Source of the DNA: Sporothrix humicola
Taxonomy: Eukaryota; Ascomycota; Sordariomycetes; Ophiostomatales; Ophiostomataceae
Assembly (NCBI GenBank): GCA_021396245.1
Contig: WNYE01000170.1
Span: 1-22,387, forward strand
Reading direction: 5' to 3'
Length of the DNA: 22,387 bases
A program made the position numbers and the translations under genes. The stretch's first letter is position 1. Every line of letters starts with the position of its first letter. Of this stretch, positions 19,194 to 22,387 are shown one piece after another. The notes under the pieces are model-generated. The model was given only the letters and a program-made list of their open reading frames with translations. It was not told the origin of the DNA and ran no database searches.

Positions 19194-21608
19194 ATGATCC
19201 CTGCCCTTTCCCCCCCGACCCTCTTCTCCCTTACCTCTCTTATTTTTCTTGCCGTCAACGGTCTACAATCATATGGTGGAGCATCCATCTACAGCTGTCC
19301 ACTTATATTCTATTTCACCTCATCGCTTTACCTACCCGCCCCCATGCCGCCATCCATATCTAACGTGGCAGCTGCTCCTTCGTCCTCTTTCGCTGTGGCT
19401 GTCATTTCAAAAGCGGACTCTTCCCCTTCTTACTTTTATTCTCATACATCCTACTCTCCTCCTTCAACCTTCTCCTCTTCTTCTCATTCTTTTACTTCGG
19501 TCCCTTTACGTACATCTTTCGATGTGTCAAGCGAACGGTCACAGCCCACCAACACCGATGACCATCTAGAAGCACGCAGCTTTTTCTGGCCGTCGTTATC
19601 TTCATGGCCGACCACATACGGGCCCGGTAACTATTATTCGTTTTACTGCCCACCGGGTGTAACATATTTTGGCTGCCGAACCGCTGTGCCAGCGACGACA
19701 CCCGTGGCTTCTGCCACGGCTGTAGGGCCGCCTCCGCCGCCTCCGCCGCCCTCGGTGACAACATCTGCTGAGCCTCCAACTTCAGTCATACCTACGGCTT
19801 CGACGACACTCGTGGTCATCCAAACATCAGTGGCTTCCACAACAGAAAAGGTCACCTCATCCCCAACGGATTTGGCATCACCCACTACCCTAATCACGAT
19901 GGCTCCCACCACTACCAGCTTCCTTTCCCTACCCACGTCTTCCGGAGTTTCATTGGCCTCTGACACCAGTGACAATCTCACCAACAGGACAACCGTCGTG
20001 ATTCTTAGCAGTGTTCTCTCGGTTGTCGGGATTTTGGTAGTGGCTGGCCTGGTGTTCATCTGCTGCCGTTTCCGCCAGAAACGAGGAGGGCGTTTTCTCC
20101 CCAGGGGCATTTCTCCGATCGATGATGATGAAATCGAGACCTGGAAGGGAGCCCGGGCTCTACCCGAGACCAGCATTGGCAATAACGAAAAGAGTATGTT
20201 CGGGCCGCCAGGCACATCTTATGTGAACAACGACGGCCCAGACTCTCCGCCACTCCTATCTGCCGGTGCTCTGGGGGCTGGTGCTACTGTGCAGAGACGC
20301 GATATGCGGCCGCATTCCCACAGCTATCCAGAGCGTGGTGTCAGCCTTGATGGCTCAGGAATTATGACAGGCAGCGGTGCCAGTGCCGAATCAAGACCGA
20401 AAACCCCTCCAAAGAAAACACCTTCAAATGTCATCATATACAAAGATCCGCCGCAGCCATATCCGGGTCCACCCAATTCTGCATCGTCGACAACTGGCTT
20501 CCCTCCAATTCCCGGGATGCCAGTGACGCCAGCACCTCTTACTGCGGGAGCAGTTGCTCTTAGTTACTTGCAACAACAGCAGCAGGCCGTGCCCCTATAT
20601 CGGCGCTCGGAGGAGTTTTCACCTCGCTCTGCCCGCTCTCTATCTTTCGGTTACCCCGCGTCGCGAGGCATGGCTGGACGATTCAGTTTTGACCAGGACC
20701 GCGACTTCCTCTTTTCTCAGGCTATTACCTCGCCAGCGACACCTCCGACTGCTCTTCAGCACGCCCGCGCCCCAAATTCACGGGCTGGTCTCACGGACGA
20801 GACGGTGCCTGGAGACCCATCCTTCCTACCCACGCCCAAGCGCCAACCATCTCGGCTACTCAAGATGCCTCCGGCCACAGGGAGCCCCTCGGCAACGGCA
20901 GCAGCAACAGCTGCGGCCGCAACAGGGAGCCCTGGCCTCATCTTCTCGCCACGGCGGAACTCCCACAGCGCCAGCGGAAGCAGTCACGTCCCATCACCTC
21001 CCGGCAACAGCGGTAGCAGCAGCAATGGCAACAGCAACAGTACAGCATACTGGCACGCCCGCACTCGGAGCGCGAGAAGCTGCAGCACCGTCAGCTATGC
21101 TGGCTCAGAAGTGCCTCTCAACCAGTCGTATGGACAGTTGTCGCACCAGCGGCGGCCTTCTGTAGTGCAGTACCAGTCTATGTACCAGCCACAGGCATTA
21201 ACACCACCTCAGCAGTCGCCGGCGTCCAATGTCCACCAGCAGCTGCCGGCTCCGCCGTTGCCAGTAACGTTGAGGCCGATTGGCAACAACGGTGGCAGTG
21301 AGAATATAAACCGCCGCAGCAGCCACAGCATGTACCACGAGTACCTGAACCAGGAAAAGAAGCCTCGTGAGACGTTGTCATCATCTACGCTGGCATCTTC
21401 AGCCTCTGCGTCGTCGTCCTCGGTCGCGCCGCAAATATTTAGCAGTGGGTCGACGGCGGAAGCGGGAGCATCCGACGATAGTGACGGCCCGCTCCTTGGC
21501 GGCCTATCGCCTCCACGGCCACACATGGCGGACAGCTCGCCTATTGTGCATGGGCGCCGCAGTAACAGCCTCGAGCATTTGGAGGCTATCGGCCGGGCCA
21601 TTGGTTGA
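19194..21608 (+). CDS. large Ser/Thr/Pro-rich single-pass membrane protein with disordered tail
   Basis: No named gene recognised; the layout resembles fungal Mid2-like or 'LPXTG-domain' surface proteins. From ATG 19194 the frame gives 804 aa without introns. The outer part has a conserved-looking block at 131-162 (FWPSLSSWPTTYGPGNYYSF, then CPPGVTYFGC with Cys152 and Cys161), eight prolines at 179-186 and a Ser/Thr-rich stalk. A transmembrane helix spans about 268-290, followed by basic CCRFRQKRGG, and then ISPIDDDEIETWK at 306-318, a juxtamembrane motif I associate with this protein type. The remaining ~485 residues are low complexity (polyQ, Ala/Thr runs, Ser-rich) with several basophilic kinase-type sites (RRNS, RRPS, RRSS). 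The start is uncertain: the residues after ATG 19194 are moderately signal-like, ATG 19344 is an alternative (754 aa), and the real N-terminus may come from an upstream exon. A surface sensor or polarity role is inference. Confidence 0.8.
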   Translation: MIPALSPPTLFSLTSLIFLAVNGLQSYGGASIYSCPLIFYFTSSLYLPAPMPPSISNVAAAPSSSFAVAVISKADSSPSYFYSHTSYSPPSTFSSSSHSFTSVPLRTSFDVSSERSQPTNTDDHLEARSFFWPSLSSWPTTYGPGNYYSFYCPPGVTYFGCRTAVPATTPVASATAVGPPPPPPPPSVTTSAEPPTSVIPTASTTLVVIQTSVASTTEKVTSSPTDLASPTTLITMAPTTTSFLSLPTSSGVSLASDTSDNLTNRTTVVILSSVLSVVGILVVAGLVFICCRFRQKRGGRFLPRGISPIDDDEIETWKGARALPETSIGNNEKSMFGPPGTSYVNNDGPDSPPLLSAGALGAGATVQRRDMRPHSHSYPERGVSLDGSGIMTGSGASAESRPKTPPKKTPSNVIIYKDPPQPYPGPPNSASSTTGFPPIPGMPVTPAPLTAGAVALSYLQQQQQAVPLYRRSEEFSPRSARSLSFGYPASRGMAGRFSFDQDRDFLFSQAITSPATPPTALQHARAPNSRAGLTDETVPGDPSFLPTPKRQPSRLLKMPPATGSPSATAAATAAAATGSPGLIFSPRRNSHSASGSSHVPSPPGNSGSSSNGNSNSTAYWHARTRSARSCSTVSYAGSEVPLNQSYGQLSHQRRPSVVQYQSMYQPQALTPPQQSPASNVHQQLPAPPLPVTLRPIGNNGGSENINRRSSHSMYHEYLNQEKKPRETLSSSTLASSASASSSSVAPQIFSSGSTAEAGASDDSDGPLLGGLSPPRPHMADSSPIVHGRRSNSLEHLEAIGRAIG

Positions 21609-22267
21609 GCCGTCGGCAGCATGGCCTGTGAAGCACTCCTCCTCTTCATGTTTCTGTGCTTTGTTGCTTTGTATTATGATTCGTTTCATTCGCCTCTGAC
21701 AGATCTCTTATCTTGATGTTTCCTTATCTTCTTTTCTTTTGTTTATATTAGAATTCGGTTTTTCTTCTCCCGACGGTCCACTGAGTATTGAACCGGGTGG
21801 CCATGGGAGGCATTTTTATCATCAGGGAGGATATACCCTTACAAGAGATTGTCATCTCGCATCTACCAGGATTTTCTTTTTCTTTTTTTTCTCGGTCTTT
21901 TTTATCCTTTCCTCGCGCTTTTCCCCCCATTCTCTTCCACCCTCTTCCATTAAGCTTTTCTTATCATTCCTATGTTTTTATCCCACCAAGGCTTGCTTTA
22001 GCCAATGTACATTTATGTGATGCTATCCTACACCGCGGTAATTGGCCCGGTAAACAATTCAAATTGAACTATCTTGAACCAGATCACAGAGATCATAGCA
22101 TATTAGGATAGGCACACACGCAGTAACAAACGCTTTTTTCTACACACCCTGATCAAATGATGTCGGTGCGCTGGGTTAGCTCTAACTCACGTGGCATCGC
22201 AAGGTGAGATGGGAGACTGATTGCCAGTCAATATGTCTGTCTACACGGCTCATGCTAGGCCACTCTG
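21609..22267. other. 3' region of the large membrane-protein gene
   Basis: About 660 bp with T-rich stretches consistent with a 3' UTR, then ordinary unique sequence. A CACGTG hexamer occurs near 22189. No gene, RNA or repeat recognised. Confidence 0.5.
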
Positions 22268-22270
22268 TTT

Positions 22271-22301
<31 letters not shown>

Positions 22302-22387
22302 GGCAAAAAAAAAATTTTTGCCGCACATGGTTAAGCCGACGGACAAACCCCAAAAAAAAAAACAAATTAAAAAAAAAAAAAAAAAAC
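22268..22387. repeat. homopolymer-rich window end (T13, G23, A-runs)
   Basis: T run 22268-22280, G run 22281-22303, A run 22305-22314, then a short non-repetitive stretch and further A runs to the last base. No TTAGGG-type telomere repeats. The stacked homopolymers at the very end suggest low-confidence assembly edge or a collapsed repeat border rather than biology. Confidence 0.7.

Noticed and set aside
1..22387. tRNA, 5S rRNA, CRISPR array, operon or secondary-metabolite cluster
   Set aside because: Visual search for tRNA B-box (GGTTCGA) and 5S-like sequence found no match; no spaced repeats; gene content is unrelated and individually promoted as expected for a fungus.
22268..22387. Telomere at the right end
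   Set aside because: No TTAGGG or CCCTAA repeats; only mixed homopolymers.

Overview
The window looks like a scaffold end from a filamentous ascomycete, most likely a Sordariomycete (Pezizomycotina). The protein-coding genes carry short introns (60-136 nt) with GTRNGT-like donors, CTRAC-like branch sites and YAG acceptors. Start codons often lie behind pyrimidine-rich leaders. The set includes a fungal-only AA9 polysaccharide monooxygenase, and the left end carries an extreme repeat-induced point mutation (RIP) signature. The species cannot be named from this sequence alone.

Layout. (1) 1-685 is an AT-rich block with no CpA dinucleotide, i.e. a heavily RIP-mutated repeat. (2) 799-1397 (-) is a secreted guanyl-specific ribonuclease of the T1 family, 114 bp from the RIP block. 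(3) 2773-3646 (-) is a secreted AA9 lytic polysaccharide monooxygenase. These two form a small secretome flank on the same strand, with similarly placed TATA boxes. (4) 5607-6618 (+) is a single-pass membrane protein with a Cys-rich outer domain. (5) 6989-8044 (-) is the splicing factor Slt11/Ecm2 (RBM22), convergent with the preceding gene. (6) 9166-10591 (+) is ERG6, sterol C-24 methyltransferase, divergent from SLT11 across a 1.1 kb promoter region. (7) 11991-13272 (+) is the mitochondrial pyruvate dehydrogenase E1 beta subunit. (8) 13273-19193 is almost 6 kb with no recognisable gene; it holds pyrimidine tracts, short tandem repeats, copies of a GTACGGAGTA motif and one weak four-exon gene model (15552-16264). 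(9) 19194-21608 (+) is a large Ser/Thr/Pro-rich single-pass membrane protein with a long disordered cytoplasmic tail. (10) The right end is low-complexity homopolymer, probably assembly-edge sequence.

The genes do not form a pathway or cluster. The right two thirds is core housekeeping (splicing, ergosterol, pyruvate oxidation). The left third combines secreted degradative enzymes with a RIP-mutated repeat, a common arrangement at the border of gene-poor compartments. I found no convincing undescribed system. The best leads are the recurring GTACGGAGTA decamer, the complete CpA loss at the left end next to an intact secreted RNase gene, and the unexplained 6 kb gap. Splice junctions were inferred by eye and need RNA evidence.
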